A stretch of 64,000 bases of DNA from Anastrepha obliqua (GCF_027943255.1 NC_072895.1:25084001-25148000), one strand, 5' to 3'. Shown: positions 1 through 11,287, counted from the first letter of the stretch. The notes: generated by a model from the sequence alone, not told the origin. Made by a program: numbers and translations.

Positions 1-150
1 GTGAAGGTCGTCCAAAATCAGTTGTTGTTCCGAAAACCATTGATGCTGTGCGCGAACTGATATTGCAAGATCGTCGTGTGACCTATCGTGAGATTGAGAC
101 AATCTTAGCCATTAGTGGGACCAGCATAAATTCTCAACATTTTAACCAAA
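1..150 (+). pseudogene. mariner transposase N-terminal fragment
   Basis: The first 150 bases translate, in the frame starting EGRPKSVVVPKTIDAVRELI, into the second helix-turn-helix region of a mariner (DD34D) transposase; the run DAVRELILQDRRVTYREIE is characteristic. In the family this part binds the terminal inverted repeats. The window edge cuts the 5' side, and similarity stops near base 150, just before SINE sequence, so no catalytic domain is present. It is a dead fragment. Recognition is from memory of the family. Confidence 0.75.
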
Positions 151-185
151 ATTTGTGGAAAACTTCACGGTATGCAAACTTCTTT

Positions 186-408
186 TCCTATATGGGGTGT
201 GCGTCTTGATGCTGTTCTACAAATAGAGGGACCTACAATTTTAAACCCCGAACGGCAAATGGTTTTTCATGAAGAGCTTTTTCATGGCAGAAATACACTC
301 GGAGGATTGCCATTACCTGCCGAAGGGCGACCGCTATTAGAAAACACTTCCTATAATTTTGATATTTCATGCACAGAGATTCGAGCCTACTCACTTCCGA
401 ATGGTAGT
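186..408 (-). mobile_element. tRNA-derived SINE, 3' body (split copy, part 1)
   Basis: This matches the body of the full SINE at 2804-3130 (shared blocks GGTGTGCGTCTTGATG and GGCAGAAATACACTCGGAGG). It is in minus orientation: the tRNA-like head lies to the right. The head is missing here because a LINE fragment (409-1219) separates it. The rest of the head is at 1220-1263. The 3' tail on the left is truncated. Confidence 0.75.
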
Positions 409-1219
409 AGAATAGATTAGATTAGATTTGTGGGGGGTTGGACAAGTTCAAGCACTCAGTCAGGAGACCATTGTACTACACCCGTATAGATTTCAGTAGA
501 AATAATAGAGATAGGAAAGATGAAATGTGGGTGGTAAGATGGATAAATTAGTTTAAGGTCACTCTTCCACAAATCTCTTGGATTCATTGATGAACTATAA
601 GAGATCCGGAAGAGTAAGAGTATGAACTTTATCCATACTCAGTATATCGCAACCCAACATCCTAAGCGTGATTCTGGAAAACGCCGGACAGCTACAGAGA
701 AAATGCTTTTCAGTGTCGTCGCCCTCATGACAGGATAGGCATATCGGGCTGTCGACCACCTCCATGGCAGTCATATGCTGACCATAAGCGTTGTGCGCTG
801 TGATTACAACCACCTGTAGTCTCAGGTCCTTTCTGCTGAGTTTTGGGAGAAAGGTCGCTATTTTCCTGTTTGGTTCTTTCACAAAGCACTTGGCTGCTCT
901 GCACGAGTTCAACCCAGACCAACGTCCTCTATGGGTAGACCTCATCATGATGTCGTCAATCTATAGTTGAATCGATGCGAATTTGACAGCTAGAAAGGGT
1001 TCAGGGCATACTTGCAGAGCCTTCATTGGTCAGTTTAACAGCTAACTCGTTCCCTGTAATATCAAAATGTTTAGGCATCCAAATACGACTAACTTTGTTG
1101 TGTTTTGCAACACTGTTCAGTTTTGTCTTACATTCACCGACTAACTTCGACGGGCAGCGTGGGTTAGCAAGGGCTTTCAGTGCAGCTTGACTGTCACTAC
1201 AAATTCCAATACTGCTACT
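409..1219 (-). mobile_element. 5'-truncated LINE 3' end (RNase H and cysteine motif) inserted in SINE
   Basis: Read on the minus strand, 1210-960 resembles an RNase H domain (a SDSQAALKAL run holding a catalytic Asp, then a GNELA motif), and 948-595 gives the LINE C-terminal cysteine cluster (CLSCHEGDDTEKHFLCSC). RNase H points to an I, R1 or LOA-type LINE. The fragment is bordered by the 10-bp direct repeat GAATGGTAGT at 399-408 and 1220-1229, and its 3' end carries a short ATTAG-like repeat tail. This fits target-primed insertion of a 5'-truncated copy into the SINE. The reading frame is broken, so it is not functional. Confidence 0.8.
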
Positions 1220-1263
1220 GAATGGTAGTCATGCACCAACCCATTCGGCTACGGCGGCCGTCA
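1220..1263 (-). mobile_element. tRNA-derived SINE head (split copy, part 2)
   Basis: The reverse complement contains the pol III A box TAGCCGAATGGG and the start of the SINE (GGCCGCCGTAGCC). It continues the copy at 186-408 across the LINE insertion. Confidence 0.75.
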
Positions 1264-1589
1264 ATTTTATAACTCATTTAATTTTAGTACAATAAAGTGT
1301 AAGTTTGAAATAGTTCCACAACACCTCAGCAAAAAAAAAATGTCTCAATAAGACGATAATTTTGAACCATTTGATACTTGCATTTTTGTTATTTAATACA
1401 ATGTGGCGCAAAACTAATCATTCAATTTTGTTTTTGAATATATTTTTTTCTAAGTTAGGTTATTTTAAATGGCTGCTCTTGCAAGGGAACTTTTTTACTA
1501 AATAAAATAGAAATAATTTGGAATGTTGAAAAATTGTATTCTGACCTTTACGCGTTCCCCTTGCTTGTCTGTTTCTACACTGCAGCTGT
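1264..1589. other. unassigned A+T-rich DNA
   Basis: I see no coding motif, inverted repeat or recognised element here. Confidence 0.4.
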
Positions 1590-1868
1590 CTAGTTCACAA
1601 TTGTCAAATATGACTGATGTACGAATCCATTTGCAAAAATTATAAATCTGCCTTTTACATATTGCGGAACTAGCGGTAATATAAGCATTGCAAACAAATT
1701 TGTCACTGAGCGAGAGTTTAGTAAGGTGGTAAGAGACCGCCGATGAATGTCGTACAATGCCTGTCTATAAACTCTCTGGCCCAATAGTTGTGTTCGGTCC
1801 TGGATTTCGTCAGTGTAGTTGAAGAGATGCCTCCTGACTCGCCTGGGAGGTGGCCCATTCTCCCGCAA
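1590..1868 (-). pseudogene. LINE ORF2 C-terminal fragment (Jockey-like)
   Basis: The minus-strand translation RRHLFNYTDEIQDRT followed by VYRQALYDIHRRSLTTLLNS resembles the linker after the reverse transcriptase of Jockey-clade LINEs, where R-R-x-L, YRQ and IH recur. The match ends near 1690 and the downstream cysteine motif is not seen. Clade assignment is tentative. It is a decayed fragment. Confidence 0.45.
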
Positions 1869-2503
1869 GCGCCTACAATTGCTTTCTACTTTCTGCTCTG
1901 ATACGGCGGTTCCACCCGCATCACTAAATCAAATTGCGAATACTTTTTCAATAGTCTTTTGGAAATGCGCTTTTGACTGCTGCATTCAAAATTTTTATGA
2001 GAATCGCTTAGCATCATGCTTATGGTGGTAAATCAATGTAATGCCAGATTTTACCAGTTACAAGCGCAAGAAGTTTTGACTGAGATATTCTAGTCGGTTT
2101 GGACAGTTTTTTGTGTGCGAGTACAAAAACGAAAGCATACAAAAAAATTGCTGTATTCTTACCCAGGTATATAAGTTTCCTAGTTCAAGCTTGTTCAAGC
2201 CATACAGGGTGTAATAAGCAGTAGTTTACATACAATAAAATATATTTATCTTTCATTTACCTCTCAGTCAGCTGCTTACATATATTCATGGCTTATCAGT
2301 AACATTATTTAAATTTAATGCAAACGCAGGCACTTTAAACTGCATCTTCGTATGTGAAATATATAAATAAGTACAGCTACATACACACGTACATTTGTGT
2401 TTACACTATCGATGCAATAGATGAAGGAGTGAATTACCCTCACATTGCCCTAATTACAGAAGTCAAGTTTGTTTACAAGAACTTCAAGTAGTTTTTTTAT
2501 ATA
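1869..2503. other. unassigned DNA
   Basis: This stretch is A+T rich with short TACAT/TATG tracts near 2275 and 2380. No gene, repeat terminus or RNA is recognised. Confidence 0.4.
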
Positions 2504-2803
2504 TAGGGTGATTTTTTAAGAGCTATAGAAAAGTTTTTCAAAAAAAAAAACACACGTAAAATTCAGGAAAATGCATGACATTTTTATTTAAATCTATAGT
2601 ACAGTCCATATAATTTAATGTTTGAAGATTATTTCATGCAAATGTTGACCGCGACTCCGCTTCAAATGGTCCATCCGCTTAGTCCAATTTTGGCATGCTC
2701 TTTCCAATGTTTCGGCCGGTATCTCACATATAAATGATTTAATGTTGTCTTCCAATGCGTAAATTGAAGCAGGCTTGTCTGAATAGACAGGAGCTTTAAC
2801 ATA

Positions 2804-3130
2804 AAAAAAAATAAATAAATATAATAATTGGCGCGTACACTTCTGTTAGGTGTTTGGCCGAGCTCCTCCTCCTATTTGTGGTGTGCGTCTTGATGTTGTT
2901 CCACAAATGGAGGGACCTGCAGTTTTAAGCCGACTCCAAACGGCAAATATTTTTATGAGGTGCTTTTTCATGGCAGAAATACACTCGGAGGTTTGCCATT
3001 GCGTGCCGATTGGCGACCGCTATTAGAAAAATTGTTTATTAATTTTGCTTTCACCGAGATTTGAACCAACGACCTCTCTGTGAATTCCGAATGGTAATCA
3101 CGCACCAACCCATTCGGCTACGGCGGCCGC
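2804..3130 (-). mobile_element. full-length tRNA-derived SINE with 10-bp target duplication
   Basis: On the minus strand the element starts GCGGCCGCCGTAGCCGAATG and contains a pol III A box (TAGCCGAATGGG) and B box (GGTTCAAATCT), the hallmarks of a tRNA-derived head. A roughly 230-bp body and an A/T-rich tail (ATTTATTTATTT on the element strand) follow. It is flanked by the perfect direct repeat CTTTAACATA at 2794-2803 and 3131-3140. The family recurs at 186-408/1220-1263, 51035-51390 and 60937-61070. It encodes no protein and would depend on a LINE partner. It sits inside the DD41D element and is therefore younger than it. Confidence 0.9.
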
Positions 3131-3309
3131 CTTTAACATAGCCCCACACAAAATAATCTAAAGGCGTTATATCGCACGATCTGGGTAGTCAATTGACAGG
3201 TCCCGAATGTGAAAAAAAGTGTTCACCGAACTCGCCTCTCAACAAGTCCATTGTTACGCGTGCTGTGTGGCATGTGGCACCGTTTTGCTGAAACCACATG
3301 TCATGCAAG

Positions 3310-4036
3310 TCAAGCTCTTCCATTTTGGGCAAAAAAGTTGGATATCATTTTACGGTAGCGCTCACCATTCACAGTTACCTTACGATTCGCAGCATCTTGG
3401 AAGAAGTACGGTCCAATGATACCTCCATCCCATAAACCGCACCAAACTGTGACCTTTTCTGGATACATTGGTAGCTTTTGCAATTCTTCTGGCTGATCTT
3501 CACTCCAAAATCGACAATTCTGCTTATTTACGTACCCATTGATCCAAAAATGAGCTTCGTCGCTGAACATAATTTTTCGTTAAAAAAAGTGAATCTTCGG
3601 CCAACTTTCCAAGAGCCCATTCACCAAAAATTCTGCGTTGCGGTAGGTCGTTCGGCTTCAATTCTTGCACCAGCTGTATTTTGAAAGGCTTGACACCTAA
3701 ATCCTTTCGCAAAATTTTCCACGTTGTTGAGTAACAGAGGCCCAATTGCTGCGAACGGCGACGGATCGATAATTGATGGGCATCATTAACACTGGCCGAT
3801 ACAGCTGCGATATTTTCTTCAGTTCGCACTCTACGTAAGCGTGTTGGTAGTTTGATGTCCAATAATGTAAATTTGGTTCTAAATTTAGTCACAATAGCTC
3901 GAATAGTCGCTTCAGTGGGTCGATTGAACTGACCATAAAATGGAAGAAGCGCGCGATAAACTTTCTTAACAGAACACGCATTTTTATAATAAAATTCAAT
4001 GATTTGCAAGCGTTGTTCGTTTGTAAGACGATTCAT
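3310..4036 (-). pseudogene. DD41D transposase (broken)
   Basis: Translation starts at the ATG at 4036 (MNRLTNEQRLQIIEFYYKNA), runs through the helix-turn-helix region (VRTEENIAAVSASV, RRRSQQLGLCYSTT), then shifts frame near 3580. The catalytic region resumes with SDEAHFWINGYVNKQN (first Asp) and VTVWCGLWDGGIIGPYFF. A further shift near 3310 leads to MWFQQNGATCH, where the second catalytic Asp is Asn. The third motif (DITPLDYF) lies beyond, to the left. Two frameshifts and the D-to-N change make it inactive. The C-terminal coding part is interrupted by the SINE. Confidence 0.85.
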
Positions 4037-4135
4037 GGTTAAATTATAGACCAAACTGAAGATGTTTGACAGTGAAATAAAACACGAAACGTGCGTCAGC
4101 TGTTTAAAAAGATAATAGCTAAAAATCACCCGTTA

Positions 4136-5309
4136 TAAAATGTGTGTATTTAAATATATGTTTGCTTAATAGAGCGCGTCTTTTCGATAGGGGAAATCTT
4201 TGAGAGAAATCAAGAGGGGTATTGACACTAAAATCGCGGCATTTTTGATTGTCGTTTGTTGTCGTATTTAATATTGGAAAACTAGAGAGGTTACTGAGTA
4301 ACACATTTTTTTTTGATGATCCATAAAGAGATTTCTTTCTAAAGATTAAGAAAATAAATAAAAAATCAATTTTTCTGGTATAAATTTGCTATAGTGGCTT
4401 ATTCGAAAGATCAAGCATTCCCATTATTAATGGAATGGAACTCGATTTCATTCATGTGGCTGCCTTGGTTGGTTTCGTAGAAGCGGGTCTTGTTAAGCCA
4501 GCTATCCAAGATCTTGGTGACTGTTTCTGACTTTCTGTTCAAGATTTGCCATGGGAAAAAGTTGTCACTATCTAAATAATTAAAAAATGAAAATAATTAA
4601 ATGATTAAAAAAAAAAATACCAAAATAAATAAAAAAAAACTTCGCTATATGGACCCCCCTGTATATGTCAGCACTAAAATTCCCGAAAAAATAATTATGC
4701 TTTCATCATTCGTGAGTACTGTATTGACTACTAAAGGTTGACTTCATGATATGAAAATATGCCACGAAATAGAAAATGGAAGGCAAATATTGTTTACGCG
4801 CCTAAATAAACATAAAGATTTTCGAGAAAACATATACAAATGTAGAGCGTACGCATATAAATTATTTATGTATGCATGTATGCATGTATGCATATGCAAT
4901 TACATACACATACATATGTACATAATTCGGTATGCACATAAATACTCATTTTGTCCAGCCTAATCTGCTGCACTCAATCTCTTTTCGAAGATAATAGCCA
5001 ATCGCACACAGTGGCCAGCATTAAAACTGGAGCACTTCTAATGCTGGAAAATGTGTTCGGGTCGATGAAGTTGCACAATACTTGTCGGCATACCATATAC
5101 ACACGTACATATGTACGTACAACTGCACGCATGCATTCTTTATGTGTGGATAAAAAGCGAAAAGATCAGGTATACGTGATTTATTTGCTAATGTGAATTC
5201 GCTCATTTCTCTCATTCAGCTTCGTTGTTGTTCATCTAGCACGGATTTACCGCTTAATTAGCCGAAGAGGAGAACTCCTTTCAAAAATGCATTTCATCGA
5301 ATATACGAA
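4136..5309. other. unassigned DNA with TATG-type microsatellites
   Basis: No element is recognised. Around 4855-4930 there is an alternating TATGCATG/CATA tract, and a similar short one at 5095-5120. ORFs here are low-complexity by-products. Confidence 0.4.
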
Positions 5310-5370
5310 CAAAGTTTGTCAGTATGTATGTACATACATACATACATACATATATATGTATGTACATATA
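5310..5370. repeat. palindromic TATG/CATA microsatellite
   Basis: A run of GTATGTATGTACATACATAC and similar units is self-complementary and directly abuts the Helitron 3' terminus at 5371. Confidence 0.8.
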
Positions 5371-7141
5371 CTAGCTGTACCCGGCGCGCGTTGCTACACC
5401 AACAACTAAAATAAATTTAAGAAAAATCAGTACACAAACATTCAATTCATTCTAAATCATTTCATTGATTTTGTTTATGATATTTCGAAAAAATTGTGAC
5501 ATTACAAAGTTTAGTTTAATTCGTTGTTTATTGCAGTGCTGTGGGATACACAATATTTCTTGTTTTTCCATCTGGTGCGTAGACGAATAAATCAGTAGGT
5601 TTTCCGACACGTGAGCAAGCCAGATAGAGCTGTCCATGTGAGAAGCATGGATTCTCCAAATTTAATCCACGCACTTGTAACGATTGTCCTTGTCATTGCA
5701 AAAGCGAGTCCCACCGGGAACTGTAAACGTTTGAATTCGAATGGCATATCTGTCGGGAGCATTGGGATACGTGACAACAGTACGTCTTCACCTTTGAATT
5801 TTTCAGTCAAAATTTGCTTCGATAACATTGTTTATCATTTTCTTGACTGAGAGTCTGGTTCCGTTGCAAACTCGTGGTGGATTTACATATGTTTCGAAGA
5901 AGAATGATGGGTACGCCAATTTTCAATGTAAGAACGTGCGGCGGCATGCCTGGCAAATCAAGCGAATTCAAGAATTCAGTTGGATAGTTGACAACTTCGT
6001 CTTGATTTTCCACAGTATCGATGGACTTATACAGGGTTGCTCATATTCGATGGACCCATCTGGCAACCCTGTATCTTTTTTTTTAAAGAGACGTCATATC
6101 GCTTAATGACATACCGCGTTGGAAGCGTCAGTCCAAGCAGATTTTTACCATGGAGCAGTACACCCCACGCGAGCGCTTCCAAATTGTTGGAATTTACATT
6201 CAAGAAAAGAAGTCAAAAGAAGAAGAACAAAATCATCATGTCCGATGAGGCTCATTTCTTATTGAATGGGACGGTAAACAAGCAAAATTGCCATATTTAC
6301 GCCACTGAAAATCCTCACCAAATTCAAGAGGTACGAAAAAGCCACTGTTTGGTGCGGCGTTAGTGCGAAAATGATTATTGGGCCGTTTTTCTTCGAAAAT
6401 GAAGATGGCCAAGCTGTTACCGTCAATGAGGAGCGTTAACGCGATATGAGAACCACTTTTGTGATGCCAATTATTCGTCGAAAGCATATGAGGCAGTTCT
6501 GGATTCAACAAGACGGCGCTCCACTACACACAGCTCGCACCACAATCGATTTTTTGAAGAAATTGTTTCCTCGTCGTTTGATGTCGAAAAGTGGCGATTT
6601 TGACTGGCCACCGCGTTCGCCCGATTTAACGCCACCTGACTTCTTCTTGTGGGGATATTTAAAATCAAAGGTTTATATGTATTAATAAGCCAAAGACAAT
6701 AGAAGAGCTCAAGAACAACATCTGTGAGGAAATAGCCGCTATTCCCGCCAAAATGTTAGCTAAAACTATGGAAAATGCTGCAAAACGGGCATAATACGGC
6801 GTACAGGCTCAAGGCGGTCATTTGAGATATATCATACTCAGAAAGTGATGTCAACAAATCTACTTGAACCAAAATGAAATGATTATTATCGTCAACACCA
6901 AATTTTGTGTTTTTCTTTGATTTAAAAAAAACACATAGGTCCGTCGAATATGGGCAACCCAGTATGTTGTCCTTTTTACTGGGTATTCCATGCTGAATGG
7001 TGAAGTTGATGGTATTGACATCGATGTTTTTGGCTGCTAATATAACACGCGTACTGAGCCACTGATGGTTTTTGTAGTTTTGGGCAATGTTTGGGAAAAA
7101 TTGTTTCACCACTTTCATGATAACCGGTTGAACGGGGCAGA
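5371..7141 (-). mobile_element. Helitron remnant with PIF1-like helicase, interrupted
   Basis: The left edge, read on the minus strand, ends GCGCGCCGGGTACAGCTAG followed by T, matching the GC-rich hairpin plus CTAG (CTRR) 3' end of Helitrons. Minus-strand coding fragments give the C-terminal part of the RepHel helicase: [20 protein letters not shown] and KFKGEDVLLSRIPMLPTDMP, then FEFKRLQFPVGLAFAMT, then remnants of the last motif up to 5450. Upstream sequence resumes at 6965-7141 (ILAAKNIDVNTINFTIQHG). A DD41D transposon (6032-6962) splits the helicase at a TA. Frameshifts are present, and no Rep domain or 5' TC end is seen, so this is a dead 3' portion. Confidence 0.85.
6032..6962 (+). mobile_element. 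DD41D transposon with palindromic ends, inside Helitron
   Basis: The left end CAGGGTTGCTCATATTCGA and the right end (reverse complement CTGGGTTGCCCATATTCGA) are TIRs flanked by TA at 6030-6031 and 6963-6964. The transposase starts at 6151 (MEQYTPRERFQIVGIYI), skips most of the DNA-binding region, then gives SDEAHFLLNGTVNKQN (first Asp, 6240). A frame change leads to IQQDGAPLHTAR (second Asp) and SPDLTPPDFFLWGY (third Asp); 41 residues separate the last two. It is internally deleted relative to a 1.3 kb element and frameshifted. Copies of its end also lie at 7183-7302 and 61221-61704. Confidence 0.85.
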
Positions 7142-7182
7142 AGTTGCTACTCTGCAGCGCCACCTGGTGGCGAGTTGTACTG

Positions 7183-7302
7183 CTTCATGGTAAAAATCTG
7201 CTTGGACTGACGCTTCCAACGCTGTATGTCATTAAGCGATCTGACGTCTCTGTCAAAAGATACAGGGTTGCCAGATGGGTCCGTCGAATATGGGCAGCCC
7301 TG
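7183..7302 (-). mobile_element. terminal fragment of the CAGGGTTGC DD41D family
   Basis: This matches the reverse complement of the first 125 bp of the element at 6032, ending GGGCAGCCCTG next to TA at 7303-7304. Only one end is present, so it is truncated. Confidence 0.8.
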
Positions 7303-8084
7303 TACATACATATTTTGATTTTCAACGCTTAGAGTTGAGATACATACATACATATATATGCATGAAAATTTCAACATCGCCAAGTTAGCTTAAAATTAAT
7401 TGCAAAATTTGTACCGCATAGACAAGACCGAAAGCGACCCAATAAAAACTTGTTAAAAATTAGGTCGACATTACAGGCAGCGCCATGAGCTGGGCAAATC
7501 ATGTTTGCACGAGTATAGCTGCTGCTGCTGCCAATGCAAAGTGGGTAATTGAAAGCAATAACGTGCAATATCAGTCATTATCAGCGCTTATTTCAATGCA
7601 CCGTAATACGGTAGCGAAAGTGAATGAGCGATTAAAGTAAAGTTAAAAAAAAAAAAAAATGAAAAAAATGCATGAAAAAAACAATGGTCAAGAAGATATC
7701 AAATTGATGTATATATGTATACATTTTCTAATAACATCTTAAATAGTTAAAAGTAATTTTTTTTCAAAGGAATCTCATTTTCATTTAGGACGAAGAGAAA
7801 CGTGCGCGTTTGCACTTAATTCTTGTAATCGAATGCTGATGTCTAAGAAATGCTGCCAGTTAAAAAAAATGAATCATTTTTCAATTCAATATATGCAGTG
7901 TGTATGTATGTATGATGTATGTACATCACCTCGCTACCGCTTCATCCCCTTATGCCGTACCGCGTGGTTCTTGCAGTTCTGAATTCTGTTCTTGACAAGC
8001 GCACGCTACCTGCTCGCATCGCTCGTTTGAAGCAGCTGCTGCTCAAAACTCAGGTGTGCAGCAAGAAAAAGTGCATCATTACGT
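7303..8084. other. unassigned DNA
   Basis: No recognised element. The segment around 7930-8050 has balanced composition and an open frame on the plus strand, but I cannot assign a product. Confidence 0.35.
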
Positions 8085-9010
8085 ACATATGCGTGTGTGT
8101 ATGCGTGTGTGCATGCGTGTCTGTAGTTACAAAAGCAATCTTTGAATACTTACTCATCGTTTGTCCGTCTGCATTTATGTGCGCATGTTTTGTATGCAAG
8201 TGAAAGGTGTACGCTTGGATGTGTGGAACCCTCGGATTTGTACGTTCAAGCAACGTCTTGCACTCAGTGGTTCCTCATTCTATGCTAGTTCAAGGCACTC
8301 CATGCCATGCGAGTATAAAAAAACACATGGACACACATACATATATACAGGTATAATATTTTATATGTATGTATGTATGTATCGAGACGCTTGTGCAAAC
8401 ATAGCAACGGCCGGCCACTTCGTCCTACTTCATCAGCGTCGTTTTTTAAAACAATTCTGTGGCTGCAACTTGTAGGTTTATTTGTTTGGCTGTCTTGCTT
8501 GGTATATGTATGTATGTATATAAGCAAACGCATATTCTTACATCTACGTACGTTACTTTGTGCTTGTATGTATGTATGTATGAAAATCTATGTGTACATT
8601 CTTAAAGGTAATTATATGAGTATATATGTATGTATGTGTGTGTGTGTGCATATCAGTATGTAGAAACGTGCTTGGTTCGAATGGCGAGCTGCCTGTACGT
8701 ACGTGTTGCCGCAAAGCACGGAGCCGCGACTTGCGACGAGCCATCTGTTGCTGTTCATTTTACTTCTTACTTGAATTCCTTGTTGGCGTCGCCACTGACT
8801 CGACAATAATTCTTGCTGCTTTGGCTTTTTACTTGAGACTTTTTACTGCATAAAGTTACTAGATACATACATATATTCATACATATGCTTGTATGTATTA
8901 TGAATATGTGCATGCTTAGGAAGAAATGTATGTATGTATTCTTGGCTGAGTGGGCCATCAGCGTTTAAACATACATGCATATGTATGTATGTCTATAGTT
9001 TGTTGCTGCT
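8085..9010. repeat. cluster of GT and TATG/CATA microsatellites
   Basis: Short simple arrays occur near 8085-8120 (GTGT/GCGT), 8330-8385, 8505-8525, 8565-8585, 8620-8650, 8870-8940 and 8968-8995. Between them the sequence is non-repetitive but unassigned. The ORFs rich in CMYVC or HTHT residues are products of these arrays. Confidence 0.7.
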
Positions 9011-10480
9011 AATAATGAATATCATAATTAAAATCATCATCAACGCCGTGATCTTCATTCTCCACATGGGGAACAGTTTGACGCACAGTTGGTGCATGTA
9101 CATAGTACTAGCATTGGTCAAGAATTTCCTGCCTGTATACATCAATATAATGACGTTCATGAAAAATGGCTGAATCAGTGGAATATTTTGCCGCAAAAGC
9201 TCAAAATCTACTTCAGTAACTCATTTTTTTTTTTTTCTAACCATCACTATTTATATGCGCGTATGTGCATGTGTTTGTGTGATATGCTGTCCGCTTCCAA
9301 CAAATCCAATTGCGCATACATGCATACATACCTACGAATACAGCCATACTTGACAGCCATGTTAACTGCTGTGGCAACGCCAATATCAACTTGCTGCTGC
9401 TGCTAACTTTATGTGGGCTCGTGCAATGGTAGTGGTGTATAGTAGTGCTGCTGTTCGGCAGTGCACAGTGTCGGCTTCGCATGGAAGTAGGGGCACAGAG
9501 TGCAACTGGTTGGGGCAACTGAAACCGGTATTTTGTGTTTGCTAAGCTTTATAGTATTATATTTACTTTTGCTTGGTTTTTCAGTTTATTTCTATTTTCT
9601 TTGTACTTTTTCACTTCATTTTCGTACGTTACTTTCGGTTCTTTGACTTCTTATTTGTTTAGCGCATTTTCACCGCTCTGTTTTCCGTTGAGGTTTCTCT
9701 TCCAATTCTTCTCTCCAAATGTTCATTTTTGCTTTCTGGACTCGCATGTGTTCCACGTTCATCTTTGCACTTTGTGTTTATTCATTCTCAGCTTTATGTG
9801 TATGTGTGTATGTACGTACTGGCCGATGGTTGCGATAATGGCCTCTGTATAAGGGCTACTAATTTTTTGTCTGATCAGCTCAACTTTACATGGCTTGCTT
9901 TGCTCGTTCTTCTCTCTGTTGTTTCTTAAGTCGGACCGGGATCTCTTTTATTTTTGTTTTTTTATTCGCTCTTTTATTTTTTCACTCTGTGTAAATTTTT
10001 GTATTAAGCACGTTTCTACGTTCCACTACCTGTTGCTTCTTCCATGGAGCCTACATACGCGTATGGTCAGCCATTGTCTTATTTTCTGCATCCTTTCCTA
10101 CGTCTTTCCAGGTTTGTTTTAAGTTGTGTCATATTGCGAAGAAATTTCCAAATTACAGCTTACATTTTTTGGTTATCCATTTGGCCCATATATACCGTTA
10201 ATATTAATAATAGCGACGCGAAGCATTTTAATACCACAAAACCATAACCATTTAACGCAGAGTTTCAAATATTGTACAAAATTTTTCAGGATTTGATAAA
10301 AAATTTCAACTTTTTAACCAGAATTTTTCTTTTTTTTGAATTCTAATTTGTTTGAATGAAAACCAAAACAAAAAAAAATGAAAGTGAGATTGTGAGGCTG
10401 AATTGTTTGCAAACGTCAAATATACTAAATCTGCCTCTAAGTGGTTCCACTTTTTTACAATATATTTTCATCATTTTTGA
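9011..10480. other. unassigned DNA, T-rich on the plus strand
   Basis: Long T-rich stretches at 9550-10130 give hydrophobic-looking open frames without any recognised motif. Nothing else is supported. It could be intronic or intergenic. Confidence 0.35.
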
Positions 10481-10488
10481 GTGTAAGC

Positions 10489-10925
10489 CATAAAGTTGCA
10501 TGAATCTGGGTCCGGGACGTCGGAAAATTGAAGGAAATGAAAAAGCGGACGAGCTGGCAAGAATGCAATCTAATCAAAATATCTGCAAATCGCGTATTCT
10601 AGATGGAGAGATCAGAGGAAGAGATGGAGAGTCAGCAGAACTTTATAGTCCACAAACAAATATGAAACGAAGCGATGCCTGCAGGCTCACGGCAGGAGAG
10701 CAACCAGTCAAAATGGGCATCCCTTATAATTTCAAATATGCTGTCATAGTTGTCATCAACCGGAGAAAAGGCCATATCTTCCACTTCCCCTATGAATGCC
10801 CTGAACTATGGAAGGCAAGGTTGTTAACCCTTGGCAAACCGTTTTGGAGACCTGGCCGATACAAACATAAACAACTTTACAAGGCTTCTCAATCGCATAG
10901 ACTGGATGTAGTCGTGAGGGAATAA
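10489..10925 (+). pseudogene. LINE RNase H and C-terminal fragment
   Basis: The segment begins with GPGRRKIEGNEKADELAR, the last RNase H motif (normally VPGH..IEGNE.AD.LAR) of I/R1-type LINEs. It continues into a degenerate C-terminal block with CRLTAGEQ and GHIFHFPYECPELWKARLL, which resembles the cysteine-histidine motif after RNase H. The catalytic reverse transcriptase is absent. The copy is old and changed at key positions (for example His to Arg in PGH). Confidence 0.65.
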
Positions 10926-11039
10926 CCGTAAACTTGTTGGTAGCGAGGATGTGGCCACAAAATGGTGCAGAGGCGTTAATTAGATTCATAGCGAATCACC
11001 ACTTAAACCAACCAGCCAAGGCAAGTACTACATTAAATA

Positions 11040-11287
11040 AAATTAACTAATAATAAATATAAGAATAATAAAAAAATAAAAAAAATTACAATGGAATGTA
11101 TGAAATTAAATTAAAAAATGGAATAGAATAAAATAAAATGAAATAAAAAAAATAAACTAAAATAAAATAAAATAACATAAAAAAAAAAAAAAATAAAAAA
11201 AAAAAAAAAAAAAATAAAAAAAAAAAAAAATAAAATAAAATAAAATTAAGTAAAATACAACAAAATAAAAAATAAAATAAAAAAAAT
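11040..11287. repeat. AAAAT-rich low-complexity tract
   Basis: About 250 bp made of AAAAT/AAATA units and A runs. A similar tail (AAATAAAATAAAAT) follows the LINE pieces at 11288-11445 and 46115-46345, so it probably derives from the 3' tails of that LINE family. Confidence 0.75.

Larger units (their letters stand above)
2504..4135 (-). mobile_element. rosa-like (DD41D) mariner-type transposon, degenerate
   Basis: The ends GGGTGATTTTTTAAGAGCTA (left) and the reverse complement of the right end, GGGTGATTTTTAGCTAT, form imperfect terminal inverted repeats next to TA. The interior encodes a transposase on the minus strand. Without the inserted SINE (2804-3130 plus one 10-bp duplication) the element is about 1.3 kb, normal for the superfamily. 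Spacing between the second and third acidic positions is 41 residues in sister copies of this window, which is the DD41D signature described for rosa elements of tephritids. Confidence 0.85.

Noticed and set aside
8050..8806. His/Thr/Tyr-rich short ORFs
   Set aside because: These are products of CATA and GTGT microsatellites.
9535..10122. Hydrophobic plus-strand ORFs that might be membrane proteins
   Set aside because: T-rich low-complexity DNA gives Phe/Leu/Ser-rich frames on the plus strand. There is no conserved motif, start context or splice pattern.
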